Positions 1 to 7,155 are shown, counted from the stretch's first letter. The stretch is DNA of 10,171 nt from a bacterium (GCA_021799935.1 JAJYZM010000017.1:1-10171); one strand, 5' to 3'. Notes: generated by a model from the letters alone, not told the origin. A program made the numbers and translations.

Positions 1-2
1 CC

Positions 3-287
3 CTCGAGGAAGCTGTCGTTCACGAGTCGTGGCTTAAAACGAGCATGAATATAACAGGCAATAATTACTCAACTCAGATGTTCGGCGGGTCAAATATAGG
101 CAACGAATTCGACCTTGACTTTACGCATCATTTTACAAAAACTTTAGCATGGCAGGCGTGGGGCGGATATGTGTGGACCGGAAGCGGCGTAGATTCATAC
201 AGTGCTACTTCAACTGGCGGAGTACCATCCACAGCCACTCATAAAGATATTACGGCTCTTGGAACCGCCGTTATATTTAATTTCTAA
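3..287 (+). CDS. Outer-membrane beta-barrel (porin-like) protein, C-terminal fragment
   Basis: The reading frame is open from the left edge (first full codon at 3) to TAA at 285-287, so about 94 C-terminal residues are visible and the start lies outside the window. An internal Met at 45 is not a credible start because the frame continues upstream and no ribosome site precedes it. The residues alternate polar and hydrophobic in strand-like blocks (for example EFDLDFTHHF and LAWQAWGGYVW), with a Ser/Thr/Gly-rich loop between them. The chain ends in VIFNF, the terminal-Phe signature recognised by the BAM machinery in outer-membrane barrels. The strand pattern recalls the alginate-export/porin-like barrels, but the exact family and substrate cannot be read from this fragment. 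An intrinsic terminator lies about 45 nt after the stop, so this is probably the last gene of its transcript. Confidence 0.7.
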   Translation, partial: LEEAVVHESWLKTSMNITGNNYSTQMFGGSNIGNEFDLDFTHHFTKTLAWQAWGGYVWTGSGVDSYSATSTGGVPSTATHKDITALGTAVIFNF

Positions 288-333
288 TAATTGCAAAGCA
301 AAAGTCGATAGTTCAGGTTTAATAAGTGACTAT

Positions 334-376
334 AAAACCCCCTGAAGCAAATAAGCTTCAGGGGGTTTTTATTTTT
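334..376 (+). terminator. Strong intrinsic terminator after the barrel gene
   Basis: A perfect 15-bp stem (334-348 pairing with 355-369) with a 6-nt loop (AAATAA) contains a CCCCC/GGGGG core and runs into TTTTTATTTTT. It closes the + strand transcript of the barrel gene. The A-rich 5' side gives a short T run on the - strand too, so it may also stop read-through from the convergent transporter operon. Confidence 0.93.
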
Positions 377-422
377 GTATAGCGGATTATTATAATTATA
401 GGAGTAGCTTTTAGTACAGCTT

Positions 423-471
423 AAAAGGCGGCGGCATTCTGTGTGGGAATTCACGACTGAATGCCGCCTTT
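423..471 (-). terminator. Hairpin terminator of the transporter operon
   Basis: Inverted repeat with arms 424-439 and 459-471 (GCGGCATTC pairing with GAATGCCGC, extended by AAAGG/CCTTT across a 3-nt bulge) and a 19-nt loop. It starts about 25 nt beyond the stop of the convergent symporter gene. Read on the - strand it is followed only by a short TTTT, so it is a weaker terminator than the one at 334-376. The location directly behind the - strand gene supports the call. Confidence 0.55.
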
Positions 472-496
472 ATAAAGAGCTATTAAAACTTTGTAA

Positions 497-2002
497 TTAC
501 TGTTTCCTGAAGGCTCCGGCAACAATGGACCAACACACGGTAACGGCAAGATTTAAAATAAGCGCAATGAGCGCTACATACAGTAATCCGTACGGTGTTT
601 TCATAAAGGTAGTAACTATCGCATGTCCCGCGTTGGCCCGAAGCACGAAATATATGCCAGAAAATGTTCCTACAAACCAGCCTGCAATCAAAGCGTTTTT
701 GTCTAACCATTTCGTGTATAAACCTATAAATATCGGTGGAAGGGTCTGCACTATAAGTATCCCTCCAAGTAGTTGAAGCTGTATCGAATATGTTTCGGGA
801 ACTAAAAAAACAAAACCTAATGCTAGAAACTTAAAAATTACCGACGACCATTTTGCTATTTTAGTTTCCGATTCGCTGCTAAGGCTAGGTACAAATTCTT
901 TTATAACATTTCTAGTCAAAAGGTTAGCCTGGGATATAGCCATAATTGCCGCCGGCACTAATCCTCCGATGAAAATCCCCAGAAAAGCGAAACCTGTAAA
1001 CCACGAAGGCATCGTAGATTGAATTAAAGCAGGAACAACGAGGGTTCCATTACTCCCTACCGTTTTTAGCGCTTCCGGAACGGCATATACAAGTACTCCG
1101 AATAATGCAAGGAAAGCAAGCCCGAGACCGTATATAGGCAAAAGCGCAGTACTCAATCTGACGCTTTTGGCGCTTTTGGCGCTCAGCACGCCGTTAATAG
1201 CATGAGGATAAAGATACAGGGCAAACGCGCTCAATATAAACAGGCTTATATATGCATTGACGAGCACCGGCGGCAGAGTCGCGTAATCCACCGGAGGCTT
1301 TTTCCCCGCCCCCATATGTCCCGCGACCGCAAAGGCATGAGAAAAACCGCCGTAAGCGAGAGGAACAAAAATTATAATAACTATAACCGTTATTAAAATT
1401 ATTACGTCTTTCATAACGGCGGTTAGAACGGCCCCCCTGATTCCGCTCCAGTAGGTAAATACGGCAAGTATTACAAATGAAATTATCAGGGCGGTTTCAC
1501 TGATAGTCTTAACGTCCCCGAACGGCAGAAGCATAACCTGAAGTACGGCTCTCATACCGACTATCTGTAGAGCTATATAAGGCAGTTCTGCCACAATTCC
1601 CGTAAGGGCAATCAATACGGCAAGCGTTTTACTGTTAAATTTGTCTCTTACGAAATCGACCGCGGTTATGTAGCCTTTCTCTTTAGAAACTTTCCATAGG
1701 CTCGGCATTACCACCATGGCCATTCCGAATGTAGCCATAACATAAGGAACCGCAAAAAAGAAAATGCTTCCTTTAGCGAATACGCCAGACGGTACAGCTA
1801 TAAAAGTATAAGCCGTGTATATGTCTGCCCCTACTAAAAACCACATAAGGAAAGTGCCGATCTTATTGCCGGACAATGCCCATTCATGGAGAATATTCAT
1901 ATCCCCCTTTCTCCAGTTTGCGGCTTTAAAACCGATTATAACAAAAACCAGAAATAAAGCGGCAAAAACAAACAGTGTAATCATAGTATTTAGACTAATC
2001 AT
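497..2002 (-). CDS. Sodium:solute symporter, monocarboxylate-permease (MctP) type
   Basis: A 501-aa integral membrane protein of the SSS (SLC5-like) family, which couples Na+ or H+ entry to uptake of small organic solutes. About 13 hydrophobic segments are expected and the sequence is hydrophobic throughout. Recognisable blocks typical of the monocarboxylate-permease branch are [13 protein letters not shown] (138-150), [13 protein letters not shown] (265-277) and [16 protein letters not shown] (350-365). The last corresponds to the cation-site helix of the family. Length matches full-size members. The start ATG at 2002 overlaps the stop of the upstream DUF3311 gene (ATGA), and GGAGG sits about 8 nt upstream, so the two are translationally coupled. 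Likely substrates are short monocarboxylates such as acetate, lactate or pyruvate, inferred from family resemblance only. Divergent from the two-component genes. Confidence 0.88.
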   Translation of the reverse strand: MISLNTMITLFVFAALFLVFVIIGFKAANWRKGDMNILHEWALSGNKIGTFLMWFLVGADIYTAYTFIAVPSGVFAKGSIFFFAVPYVMATFGMAMVVMPSLWKVSKEKGYITAVDFVRDKFNSKTLAVLIALTGIVAELPYIALQIVGMRAVLQVMLLPFGDVKTISETALIISFVILAVFTYWSGIRGAVLTAVMKDVIILITVIVIIIFVPLAYGGFSHAFAVAGHMGAGKKPPVDYATLPPVLVNAYISLFILSAFALYLYPHAINGVLSAKSAKSVRLSTALLPIYGLGLAFLALFGVLVYAVPEALKTVGSNGTLVVPALIQSTMPSWFTGFAFLGIFIGGLVPAAIMAISQANLLTRNVIKEFVPSLSSESETKIAKWSSVIFKFLALGFVFLVPETYSIQLQLLGGILIVQTLPPIFIGLYTKWLDKNALIAGWFVGTFSGIYFVLRANAGHAIVTTFMKTPYGLLYVALIALILNLAVTVCWSIVAGAFRKQ

Positions 2003-2208
2003 AGGTCGTCGCCTCCTTTTTCTTTAGAAATTAACCTTGAGGCAGCTGAGTATAATACTGTGGCTATAACGAGCCATAAGGTTTGAAACCAGTAGAAAAA
2101 CGGCATTCCAAGAAACGTCGGCTCTACCCGGTTATACAAAGGAACTGCGGCTAGAACTACTATGGGAATAATAATCAGTATTCCCGCCAATAGATAACCC
2201 TTTTTCAT
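1999..2208 (-). CDS. DUF3311-type small membrane protein, symporter partner
   Basis: A 69-aa protein with two hydrophobic helices (about residues 5-26 and 37-58) joined by a short loop containing [20 protein letters not shown]. This matches the DUF3311 pattern (an NR..P...G.PFFYW.Q core). Proteins of this type are usually encoded immediately before SSS-family permeases such as the MctP and YhjB types and are presumed small subunits or assembly partners. No biochemical role is established from sequence. It is first in the - strand operon; AGGGAGGA lies about 6 nt upstream of the ATG, and its TGA overlaps the symporter start by 4 bases. The C-terminus is charged (SKEKGGDD), partly because the coding sequence includes the GGAGG that serves as the next gene's ribosome site. 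Confidence 0.82.
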   Translation of the reverse strand: MKKGYLLAGILIIIPIVVLAAVPLYNRVEPTFLGMPFFYWFQTLWLVIATVLYSAASRLISKEKGGDDL

Positions 2209-2253
2209 AAAATCCTCCCTGTGTTTAATTAAAAATTATAATTTATAATTTTA

Positions 2254-2282
2254 TATATATATTAAATATATTTAATTATCAA
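2254..2282 (-). promoter_or_regulatory. Candidate sigma-70-like promoter of the DUF3311-symporter operon
   Basis: On the - strand, TTGATA (2282-2277) is followed after 17 nt by TATATA (2259-2254), about 45 nt before the start codon at 2208. The surrounding 2230-2280 stretch is almost pure A/T, so -10-like hexamers are expected by chance and the call is tentative. No sigma-54 -24/-12 pair and no copy of the TTGTCCA half-site found at 5451/5484 was seen in this divergent intergenic region. Confidence 0.35.
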
Positions 2283-2378
2283 GCCAAAAAAACGCCTGAA
2301 ATATTTAATTCCGATTCCGCACCGTATTTCCGTTACATAATATAGATTTAAAACAACCGTTATGATAAAATTTTATAA

Positions 2379-3932
2379 ATGAAGATTATTGCCCATGCTA
2401 TAAAAAATTTAAGCATTAAATGGAAAATATTAATAGGGGCTTTTGCAGTTTTTTTCTTTACAATTTTTATCAGCGATGGAGTATTTCTTTATACCATTTA
2501 TAAAACGCTCTCGTATCGCAACTACGTAAACGACGAAAGGCTGGCTGACAGTTTAATTCCGGAGATAGCTTATTCGCTGTATTATAATAAAGCCTCCAAT
2601 GCGGGATATATAAAAAAAAATCTTCAATACGATATAAAAAACTACAAAATCATAAAAGGAATAGGATTATATAACTATAAAGGAAAATTAACGGAAAAAT
2701 GCGGCGTATTGTACGGCGATTATAAAACAATAATAACAAATAAGAAAAACAATAAAGATAACGGCTATAATTCAGAGTTAATAAATATTATTAAGAATAT
2801 GGAAGTTCAATTTACCCTTATGGGAACTAACTTTTACGGATATAAAGGATATAAAAAGTCTTCCATGCAATATCCGATGCTCATTAAAAAAATTAAATAC
2901 GGCGGCAAGCAATTAGGATTTGTATCTATAGAGTTTAATTTAAAAAAAGAAATTAAATCTACCGATAACCGTGTTTTTTGGGTCGGAGTAAGATTTATGT
3001 CGATTGCTTTGTTTTTTGTAGCCGCCGGATTGATAATTTTTTATTATATATCGTCTATAATAACCAATCCGCTAAGCGATATAAAAGAAAATATAAAAAA
3101 AATAAAAGAAGGCGATTACGATATAAATTTCGATAAGCGCTTTAACGACGAAATAGGCGACGTCATGGACGCTCTCGGCTCTATGGCGCTTTCGATAAAA
3201 GAGTATATTGCTGAGGTCGAATCGATGAATAAGGAAAAGAACGAGCTTTACTGCATGGCTGTAATGGGAGAGCTGTCGGCGAATATTGCGCACGAAGTTA
3301 AAAACGCAATATACGTTATTTCTTCGGCAAACGAATATATATCTCAGGAAACAAAGAATAAAATAGTACTTGAGTTTACGGGTATAATAAACAAAGAAGT
3401 TAAACGGTTAAATAAAATGTCAGTCGAGTTTTTAAGCTTTGCGAAACAGAGAAATCCTGTTTTTGCCGCCGTAGATATAAATAAGCTTCTTGAAGATTCT
3501 ATAAGAATACTTAAATTTGAAGCTGAAAATTCTAAAATAAAATTGATTCAAAAGAATATTGATTATAATCTTCCGCCGGTTCGTGCGGATGCGGAAATGC
3601 TTAAACAAGTTATTTTAAATTTAATTATTAACGCAATAGATAAAAAATATAGATCCGATAATAAGTTAATAGAAATAAGGGTGTTTTCAAAGAGGGGTTT
3701 CGTCAATATAGAAATTGCCGATAATGGAGAACCTATAACGGCGGAAAATATCTGGAAAATATTTAATCCGTTTTTTACGACTAAAAATGCCGGTTCCGGT
3801 CTCGGTCTTCCTATATCTTTGCGTATAGTTAAACTTCACGGCGGAAACATAAAAGTTTTTAGCGAAGAGGGTAAAACCGTTTTTACTATTATTATACCAG
3901 CCGGCAATGCAGGGAAGATAATAAATAATTAA
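2379..3932 (+). CDS. Membrane sensor histidine kinase, NtrB/AtoS-like
   Basis: A 517-aa sensor kinase partnered with the NtrC-type regulator 28 bp downstream. Layout: TM1 about 14-36; extracytoplasmic sensor region about 37-204, Lys/Tyr/Asn-rich with no family I can name; TM2 about 205-227; HAMP linker about 228-282; dimerisation/phosphoacceptor helix with H305 in HEVKNA; then the ATPase domain with N-box N414/N418, G1 box D448-N-G, FFTTK, and G2 box GSGLGLP (472-478). The protein would autophosphorylate on H305 and pass phosphate to D58 of the regulator. Oddities: the usual Pro after Asn in the H-box (HExxNP) is Ala, and the second Gly of the DxGxG box is Pro (DNGEP). The rest of the ATP lid looks intact, so activity is still expected. 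No clear Shine-Dalgarno precedes the ATG. The signal sensed is unknown; gene order suggests a sulfur compound or redox cue. Confidence 0.9.
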   Translation: MKIIAHAIKNLSIKWKILIGAFAVFFFTIFISDGVFLYTIYKTLSYRNYVNDERLADSLIPEIAYSLYYNKASNAGYIKKNLQYDIKNYKIIKGIGLYNYKGKLTEKCGVLYGDYKTIITNKKNNKDNGYNSELINIIKNMEVQFTLMGTNFYGYKGYKKSSMQYPMLIKKIKYGGKQLGFVSIEFNLKKEIKSTDNRVFWVGVRFMSIALFFVAAGLIIFYYISSIITNPLSDIKENIKKIKEGDYDINFDKRFNDEIGDVMDALGSMALSIKEYIAEVESMNKEKNELYCMAVMGELSANIAHEVKNAIYVISSANEYISQETKNKIVLEFTGIINKEVKRLNKMSVEFLSFAKQRNPVFAAVDINKLLEDSIRILKFEAENSKIKLIQKNIDYNLPPVRADAEMLKQVILNLIINAIDKKYRSDNKLIEIRVFSKRGFVNIEIADNGEPITAENIWKIFNPFFTTKNAGSGLGLPISLRIVKLHGGNIKVFSEEGKTVFTIIIPAGNAGKIINN

Positions 3933-3960
3933 CCGAAAAGCAAAAATAAAGAGCGGGCAT

Positions 3961-5385
3961 ATGAACGCGACCGATAAAAATAAAAAATTACTTTTAATAG
4001 ACGACGAGAAGAATCTTCTCAGGGTCGTGAGCCTTAATCTTGCAAAATACGGGTTCTCGGTAGATACGGCTCTTAGCGCCGAAGAGGCGCTAAGGCTATT
4101 TAATAATAACAGTTATGATGCTATAATTTGCGACCTTCGTCTTGGCGGTATGAGCGGCATAGAATTATTGACTAAAGTAAGAGATGCAGACAAAGAAAGA
4201 AATAAAAATACGGTATTTATCGTGATAACGGCATTCGGAACGATTAAGCAGGCTGTTGAAGCAATAAAGCTCGGAGCTGACGATTTTATATCGAAGCCCG
4301 TGGATATAAGCAGCCTGGTAGAAAATATAGATTTAGCCCTGCGGAGAAGGAATTATGCAAAAATAAACGATTTTGAACTTCAGAAAGATTTTGACTTAAA
4401 TGAAAATATTTTTGAAGATTTTATTTTTAAAAGCTCTGCAATGAATGAAATTTTAAACGAGGTCAAGCTGACGTCAAAATCAGCCTCTAATGTTCTTATA
4501 ACGGGAGAAACGGGAACAGGCAAGGAGGTGCTGGCAAAAGTTATCCATATTATTTCGGAAAGAAACGGAGAATTTGTTCCGATAAATTTGAGCGCAATTC
4601 CGGAAGGACTTATGGAAAGCGAACTTTTTGGATTTGAAAAGGGAGCATTTACCGGCGCCGTTGCAAGCAGGCAAGGAAAATTTGAAACGGCGAACGGCGG
4701 GACTCTTTTTTTGGATGAAATTGCTGATATGCCCATATCTATGCAGGTGAAACTCCTAAGAGTAATTCAGGATAAGGAGTTTTCAAGAATAGGTTCTAAC
4801 GAAAAAATAAAACTTAACGCAAAAATAATATCCGCTACAAATATACCGTTAGAGAATGCCGTTATTGAAAGGAAGTTTAGGGAGGATCTTTTTTACAGAA
4901 TTAATGTTCTGCATTTTAAAATTCCGCCTTTAAGGGAAAGAAAAGAAGATATTATCCCTCTTGCAAATTTTTTTGTTAAAAAATATTGCGTTATCAATAA
5001 AAAAAATATAAGCAATATAACCGATTCTGCTATAAATCTCTTGAAAAATTATACGTTTCCCGGAAACATAAGGGAGTTGGAAAACATAATTGAAAGAGCC
5101 GTAGTGGTTTCCACTTCGGATTCTATAATGCCGGTTCATCTGCCGAAAACATTAGCTGAGGATAGCGGCGACGGTGATGCCGAAAAATTTAGATATGCCG
5201 ACGCTGCTTCCGAAAACTATGATAATAAAATAAATATAAATCTTGACGGGCTTGAAATGGAGCTAATAAAGAATACTCTTGAAAAAAATAATTATAATCA
5301 AACCAAAACAGCTGCATCGCTAGGTATTACCAGAAAAAGGCTTATCACAAAAATAAAAAAATATAATCTTTTTTCCGATAAATAA
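3961..5385 (+). CDS. NtrC-family sigma-54-dependent response regulator
   Basis: A 474-aa enhancer-binding activator with three full domains. The receiver domain (about 8-125) has acidic pocket D14/D15, phosphoacceptor D58, T90 and K112. The AAA+ domain (about 155-385) has Walker A GETGTGK (182-188), the sigma-54-contacting GAFTGA loop (228-233), Walker B GGTLFLDE (246-253), and FREDLFYRINV and FPGNIRELEN further on. A Fis-type helix-turn-helix lies at about 435-470 (NQTKTAASLGITRKRL). An intact GAFTGA loop means it should open sigma-54 holoenzyme complexes using ATP. It is encoded 28 bp after the kinase and almost certainly cotranscribed with it. A palindrome and a -24/-12 promoter follow directly downstream, ahead of the sox genes, making that operon the best candidate target. 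The divergent symporter operon shows no equivalent sites. The start ATG at 3961 has only a weak purine-rich ribosome site. Confidence 0.95.
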   Translation: MNATDKNKKLLLIDDEKNLLRVVSLNLAKYGFSVDTALSAEEALRLFNNNSYDAIICDLRLGGMSGIELLTKVRDADKERNKNTVFIVITAFGTIKQAVEAIKLGADDFISKPVDISSLVENIDLALRRRNYAKINDFELQKDFDLNENIFEDFIFKSSAMNEILNEVKLTSKSASNVLITGETGTGKEVLAKVIHIISERNGEFVPINLSAIPEGLMESELFGFEKGAFTGAVASRQGKFETANGGTLFLDEIADMPISMQVKLLRVIQDKEFSRIGSNEKIKLNAKIISATNIPLENAVIERKFREDLFYRINVLHFKIPPLRERKEDIIPLANFFVKKYCVINKKNISNITDSAINLLKNYTFPGNIRELENIIERAVVVSTSDSIMPVHLPKTLAEDSGDGDAEKFRYADAASENYDNKININLDGLEMELIKNTLEKNNYNQTKTAASLGITRKRLITKIKKYNLFSDK

Positions 5386-5450
5386 AATAAATTTAACCCA
5401 TTTATATTTTAAACATATTTAACTCCGATTTTTTTCTCCCATTTCTTTTT

Positions 5451-5457
5451 TTGTCCA
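5451..5457 (+). promoter_or_regulatory. Possible extra activator half-site TTGTCCA
   Basis: TTGTCCA here repeats exactly the inner part of the left arm of the palindrome (5484-5490), in the same orientation and 33 nt upstream, about three helical turns. That phasing is what cooperative binding of an activator oligomer would favour. It is a single 7-mer in AT-rich DNA, so chance is possible. Confidence 0.35.
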
Positions 5458-5478
5458 TTTCAGAACATTTAATATTAA

Positions 5479-5506
5479 TATAGTTGTCCAAAAATGGACA
5501 ACTATA
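5479..5506. promoter_or_regulatory. Perfect 12-bp inverted repeat, probable enhancer for the NtrC-type regulator
   Basis: TATAGTTGTCCA and its exact reverse complement TGGACAACTATA flank a 4-nt AAAA spacer. The centre lies at about -86 relative to the start site predicted from the sigma-54 promoter at 5552-5567, a usual distance for an NtrC-family upstream activating sequence. It could instead be a weak terminator hairpin for the regulator gene, but no T tract follows on the + strand and the stem is AT-rich. Binding by the adjacent regulator is inferred. Confidence 0.7.
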
Positions 5507-5551
5507 AAATTGCCATTCAAAAAAATAGAGGTTTCAAGCTATTTTTAAATA

Positions 5552-5567
5552 TGGCATTATTTTTGCA
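5552..5567 (+). promoter_or_regulatory. Sigma-54 (-24/-12) promoter of the sox operon
   Basis: TGGCATTATTTTTGCA matches the sigma-54 consensus TGGCAC-N5-TTGCW: invariant GG at 5553-5554 and GC at 5565-5566 with exactly the required 12-bp offset between them, plus the preferred CA after GG and TT before GC. Transcription would begin near 5578, giving a leader of about 60 nt before soxV. The requirement for an activator fits the GAFTGA-bearing regulator encoded just upstream and the palindrome at 5479-5506. Confidence 0.82.
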
Positions 5568-5582
5568 TATTATTTTTGCATA
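5557..5582 (+). repeat. Tandem 13-bp duplication over the -12 element
   Basis: TTATTTTTGCATA occurs twice back to back (5557-5569 and 5570-5582). The first copy supplies the -12 TTGC of the sigma-54 promoter. The second copy covers the predicted start site and lacks a GG at the right distance, so it does not form a second good promoter. Confidence 0.75.
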
Positions 5583-5627
5583 ATATTAAGTTAGATTTGG
5601 TTTATTAAAATTACAAATATAAATATA

Positions 5628-5635
5628 AAAGGTGA
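5628..5635 (+). promoter_or_regulatory. Ribosome binding site that decides the soxV start
   Basis: AAAGGTGA lies 5 nt before the ATG at 5641. A GTG at 5632 in the same frame would extend the protein by three residues, but it lies inside this Shine-Dalgarno-like element, so the ATG is preferred. Confidence 0.65.
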
Positions 5636-5640
5636 ATCAA

Positions 5641-6369
5641 ATGGGATTAGATTTAAACATTACGTTAGCCGTTGCTTTTTTCGGCGGCATACTTGCGTTT
5701 TTTTCTCCTTGCGTTATTCCTCTCATACCAGGCTATATATCTTTTATTAGCGGAGTCGGCATGGAAGGGTTAATTTCCGAAAAAAAAGACTATAAAATAA
5801 TCCTTAAAGTTTTTATAGCGTCTATTTCTTTTGTTATCGGTTTTTCCATTATATTTGTTGCATTAGGAATGGGATCCGAAACAATTTTCGGCAATCTTCT
5901 GAAATCGCATCTCGGCTTAGTAAGAATTATAGGCGGCATAGTAATAATTATTTTCGGATTATACTGTATGGGAGTTTTTAAAATAGGCTTTTTAAACAGG
6001 GAACTAAATTTTCTTCCGTGGAAGAAAAAAGGAGGAATTATATTCGGCTCTCTTTTTCTCGGAATTGCATTTGCGGTAGGCTGGACTCCCTGTATAGGAC
6101 CGATTCTTGCGTCCATTCTTCTTTATACATCTATGGGCGCTTCCCTTGCAAAATCGGCCGAACTTTTGTCGGTATTCAGCATTGGGCTTGGAATACCGTT
6201 TATCCTAACGGGGCTTTTTATTACATATTTTATTGCCTTTTTTAAAAAAATAAAATCTCATCTTAATTTATTTTCCATAATTTCCGGGATTTTTTTGATA
6301 TTAATGGGGATGCTAACGCTTACCGGAAATTTTGAGGCTATTTCGCAATATATTATAGGTAAATTTTAA
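5641..6369 (+). CDS. soxV: CcdA-family transmembrane electron transporter (SoxV)
   Basis: A 242-aa polytopic inner-membrane protein of the CcdA/DsbD-beta family with about six hydrophobic helices. It carries the two family signature motifs with redox cysteines: FFSPCVIPLIPGY (C24) and GWTPCIGPIL (C151). It takes electrons from cytoplasmic thioredoxin and passes them across the membrane to a periplasmic thioredoxin-like protein. In sox clusters this paralogue is SoxV and its partner is SoxW, needed to keep SoxYZ and related thiols reduced. A thioredoxin gene follows 188 bp downstream, then soxYZ, which supports SoxV over a cytochrome-maturation CcdA. Length agrees with CcdA (about 220-250 aa). 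It is the first gene behind the sigma-54 promoter. Confidence 0.88.
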   Translation: MGLDLNITLAVAFFGGILAFFSPCVIPLIPGYISFISGVGMEGLISEKKDYKIILKVFIASISFVIGFSIIFVALGMGSETIFGNLLKSHLGLVRIIGGIVIIIFGLYCMGVFKIGFLNRELNFLPWKKKGGIIFGSLFLGIAFAVGWTPCIGPILASILLYTSMGASLAKSAELLSVFSIGLGIPFILTGLFITYFIAFFKKIKSHLNLFSIISGIFLILMGMLTLTGNFEAISQYIIGKF

Positions 6370-6483
6370 AATTATTATAATGAAGTTCAAGATAGGGCAT
6401 AAGCCGCTAATCTACATCAGAATTTACATATAAAGGAAACATCTAAACATTTTCTATTGCGGAATTAACCTAAGGAAATATAG

Positions 6484-6512
6484 TTGACAGCCATATAAAA
6501 TAAAAGTATTAT
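6484..6512 (+). promoter_or_regulatory. Sigma-70-type promoter ahead of soxW
   Basis: TTGACA (6484-6489), identical to the -35 consensus, is followed after 17 nt by TATTAT (6507-6512), one mismatch from the -10 consensus. This predicts a start near 6519 and a leader of about 40 nt. It sits in the 188-bp gap between soxV and soxW, in which I see no terminator, so soxW onward could be expressed both from here and by read-through from the sigma-54 promoter. Confidence 0.65.
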
Positions 6513-6557
6513 AATTATATAATATTATAAAATACAATAATATCAATATATAATAAT

Positions 6558-7097
6558 ATGTTAATATTAAAATATATAAATGTTGTAGCGGCAATATTAT
6601 TTTTATCCGTATCGTTATCATTGATTTCGTCGTCGGGAAGAGCTTACGCCGGCGGTCAAAGCAATGCAAATTCGATAAATTGGGAAAACCTTACCGTGGC
6701 AATAAAAAATAACAAGTTGCATAAAAAAGTTTTTTTACTGCACTTTTATTTCCCTACCTGCGGATATTGTATCAGGATGGACAAACATGTATTTAGCCGC
6801 AAAAGCGTAATAAATTTTGTCAATAAAAATTTTCATCCCGTACTGATAAATATTTACGGCAATAAAAAGATTTTATATTTTAACGGCGCTTATTTAACGG
6901 AAAAGCAGTTGGCTGCAAAATTTAACATTACCGGAGTTCCGGCGGAGATTTTTTTTACCCCCCATTATCGTAAAATATTTCTGCTCCCGGGTTACTGGAA
7001 AAAAAGCGACTTTATGATGGTATCGAGTTGGGTTGCTTCAGGTAAATATAAAATAGAAAGTTTGAGAAAATTTTCGCAAAATTATAATAGTAGATGA
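6558..7097 (+). CDS. soxW: Periplasmic thioredoxin-like protein (SoxW)
   Basis: A 179-aa thioredoxin-fold protein with an N-terminal Sec signal peptide (hydrophobic stretch about 8-26, likely cleavage after AYA near residue 31). The active site is PTCGYC (C68, C71) and the cis-proline loop is TGVPAE (P128). The later LLPGYW...WVASGKY block matches the SoxW-type pattern of a pyrimidine-free, LPGY-containing C-terminal part seen in sox-linked thioredoxins. It would accept electrons from the CcdA-like membrane protein encoded just upstream and reduce the cysteine of SoxY or of other periplasmic Sox proteins. No strong Shine-Dalgarno is visible before the ATG, as the upstream DNA is nearly all A/T. 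The alternative of a DsbE/CcmG cytochrome-maturation thioredoxin is less likely given soxYZ directly downstream. Confidence 0.84.
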   Translation: MLILKYINVVAAILFLSVSLSLISSSGRAYAGGQSNANSINWENLTVAIKNNKLHKKVFLLHFYFPTCGYCIRMDKHVFSRKSVINFVNKNFHPVLINIYGNKKILYFNGAYLTEKQLAAKFNITGVPAEIFFTPHYRKIFLLPGYWKKSDFMMVSSWVASGKYKIESLRKFSQNYNSR

Positions 7098-7140
7098 TGC
7101 TATCGAATTACTTTAATATTGTTAACTTTAATTATTTTTT

Positions 7141-7148
7141 AAGGAGGT
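7141..7148 (+). promoter_or_regulatory. Very strong ribosome binding site of soxY
   Basis: AAGGAGGT, complementary over its full length to the usual 16S rRNA tail, sits 7 nt before the ATG at 7156. It is clearly stronger than the sites of the neighbouring genes, which fits the high amount of SoxY carrier protein normally required. Confidence 0.8.
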
Positions 7149-7155
7149 TTTAAAA

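Noticed and set aside
2333..2366. Possible -35/-10 pair (TTACAT and TATGAT) ahead of the sensor kinase gene.
   Set aside because: The spacing is 22 nt and both hexamers are poor; in this AT-rich stretch such matches are common, so no promoter was called.
4380..4736. A 118-codon open frame on the - strand inside the regulator gene, and other antisense frames within the symporter, kinase and soxV genes.
   Set aside because: They lie opposite strongly conserved domains (AAA+ core, symporter helices), have no ribosome sites, and encode low-complexity, implausible proteins.
5479..5506. The perfect palindrome as the intrinsic terminator of the regulator gene.
   Set aside because: The stem is AT-rich with an AAAA loop, is followed by AAAATTGCC rather than a T tract, and lies 94 bp past the stop codon. 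Its position relative to the -24/-12 promoter fits an enhancer better.
6380..6433. A 17-codon ORF starting ATG-AAG-TTC between soxV and soxW.
   Set aside because: No ribosome binding site, very short, and no recognisable features; expected by chance.
6478..6486. ATATAGTTG near the soxW promoter matches the left edge of the palindrome at 5478-5486, suggesting another regulator site.
   Set aside because: Only a 9-base AT-rich match. It lacks the GTCCA core and has no inverted partner nearby, so chance is likely.
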